A stretch of 5,738 bases of DNA, taken from contig CAITDX010000012.1 of the NCBI GenBank assembly GCA_903891335.1, forward strand, positions 1 to 5,738. Reading direction: 5' to 3'. The notes beneath the pieces are model-generated. The model saw only the letters and a list, made by a program, of their open reading frames with translations, made no database searches and was not told the DNA's origin. Positions 5,247-5,738 of this stretch are shown piece by piece. Each line of letters starts with the position of its first letter. Position 1 is the stretch's first letter. Both the position numbers and the translations under genes were made by a program. This DNA is from an uncultured bacterium. Its GTDB lineage: Bacteria > Patescibacteriota > Microgenomatia > UBA1400 > PJMF01.

Positions 5247-5621
5247 ATGATTATTGAAAATCCGCAACCAATACAAAATAGTAATGAAACTTCCAAAGTT
5301 ATATATCAAGATTTAACGTCTCTTGATAAGGTAAAAGCTATTTTAGCTGCTGTACAAGAACCAGTTAGTCAAGCTTTTGCACTTGAGTTAGCCGGAATTA
5401 AGCTCGAAGAACTTCCTGAACAGGAAAAAACTGAAATTCAAAAGCTTTTTATTCAAGGCATGGAATCATCGGATGAAATAGTTGTTTCCTCCAAGGATGG
5501 AACTCCTTTGTATCAAGCTAGCGATGCAGCTAAATCTGCTATTGAGCAACGTACTGATATGAAAACTGTTCATGGAATAATTGCGGATAAGCTAATGAGT
5601 AACTTGGGATTAGATTTTTAA
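5247..5621 (+). CDS. Unrecognised 124-residue acidic soluble protein
   Basis: I do not recognise a family. The protein has no signal peptide, no membrane segment and no cysteine. Residues 1-20 are polar and probably disordered (Asn/Gln/Pro). Residues about 25-73 look like a helical bundle: SLDKVKAILAAV, then QAFALELAGIKLEELP, then EKTEIQKLFIQGM. A short EIVVSSKDGTPLYQ stretch (77-90) could form a beta hairpin, and 91-121 is helical again. It is acidic overall. The start is fixed by an in-frame TGA at 5232-5234 and by the promoter directly upstream. Its codons look more AT-rich than those of uvrB (by eye). It is a separate unit from the tRNAs, 72 bases past tRNA-His. The consistent amphipathic pattern and the well-placed promoter support a real gene; its role is unknown. 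Confidence 0.8.
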   Translation: MIIENPQPIQNSNETSKVIYQDLTSLDKVKAILAAVQEPVSQAFALELAGIKLEELPEQEKTEIQKLFIQGMESSDEIVVSSKDGTPLYQASDAAKSAIEQRTDMKTVHGIIADKLMSNLGLDF

Positions 5622-5738
5622 ATAACTTGCTATCCTAAATATGGGAATAGCAGTTGAACAGGGTTTGAATAGAGTCTCGAACTTTACCAATCAGTTTTTT
5701 ATTCTGGAAAATCACTTCAAGAATATGATTTTTTTATA
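5622..5738. other. Right-end region without a defensible gene
   Basis: An imperfect hairpin follows the small gene: TGCTAT pairs with ATAGCA around 5628-5652 with a bulge, but no T-run follows. A second weak stem, GTTTGA/TCGAAC (5663-5682), precedes a TTTTTT run at 5695-5700 by 12 bases, too far for a classic terminator. A plus-strand frame from ATG 5641 stays open to the edge (32 codons) without a ribosome site. I cannot call it. Confidence 0.4.

Noticed and set aside
5109..5309. Minus-strand 66-codon frame containing RDSNPRPLL
   Set aside because: It is antisense to tRNA-His and to the start of the 124-residue gene; same false-annotation type.
5641..5733. Minus-strand frame ending IQTLFNCYSHI in the right-end region
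   Set aside because: It looks protein-like but is closed by an in-frame stop near the window edge, leaving fewer than 35 codons and no credible start.
5641..5738. Open frame from ATG 5641 to the right edge
   Set aside because: Only 32 codons are visible, no ribosome site or good promoter, and the composition is uninformative; kept as an unassigned region.

Overview
The window looks like a fragment of a small, AT-leaning bacterial genome. My best guess is a Candidate Phyla Radiation (Patescibacteria, possibly Microgenomates-like) bacterium. That rests on the combination of a membrane-anchored cohesin/dockerin protein with Cys-rich modules and Thr/Pro linkers, a second cohesin-like secreted protein beside it, and short gene spacing. 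It is an inference from style, not a marker-based placement. The UvrB and the tRNAs are clearly bacterial.

Layout. Positions 1-2508 (minus strand) hold a two-gene cell-surface operon. The upstream gene (631-2508) encodes a 625-residue protein with an N-terminal membrane anchor, a cohesin-like domain, five C-x5-C-x5-C modules, a thrombospondin-1-like module and a C-terminal dockerin with two calcium loops. Nine bases downstream begins a secreted cohesin-like protein (621 down to the left edge). It is incomplete here and is not apparent if only closed reading frames are considered. Positions 2612-4735 (minus) encode the nucleotide-excision-repair helicase UvrB (707 aa), which carries an unusual insertion of about 19 residues. 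A divergent intergenic region (4736-4993) follows. It holds a uvrB promoter with a leader dyad, a degenerate tandem repeat built around GTCCAAA, a 31-nt palindrome, and the promoter of a tRNA-Arg(TCT)/tRNA-His(GTG) pair (4994-5174, plus strand). Downstream, 5247-5621 (plus) encodes an unrecognised 124-residue soluble protein. Its extended -10 box is placed so that transcription should begin on the ATG itself. The last 117 bases hold no gene I can defend.

How the parts may work together. The two surface proteins could form a cohesin-dockerin pair on the outside of the cell: one is anchored at its N-terminus and displays both a cohesin-like and a dockerin domain, and the other offers a second cohesin-like domain. 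The repair gene, tRNAs and small protein are housekeeping or unknown neighbours with no evident functional link to the surface operon. Start sites show a pattern: the one internal operon gene has a Shine-Dalgarno sequence, while the three genes that begin their own transcription units have none.
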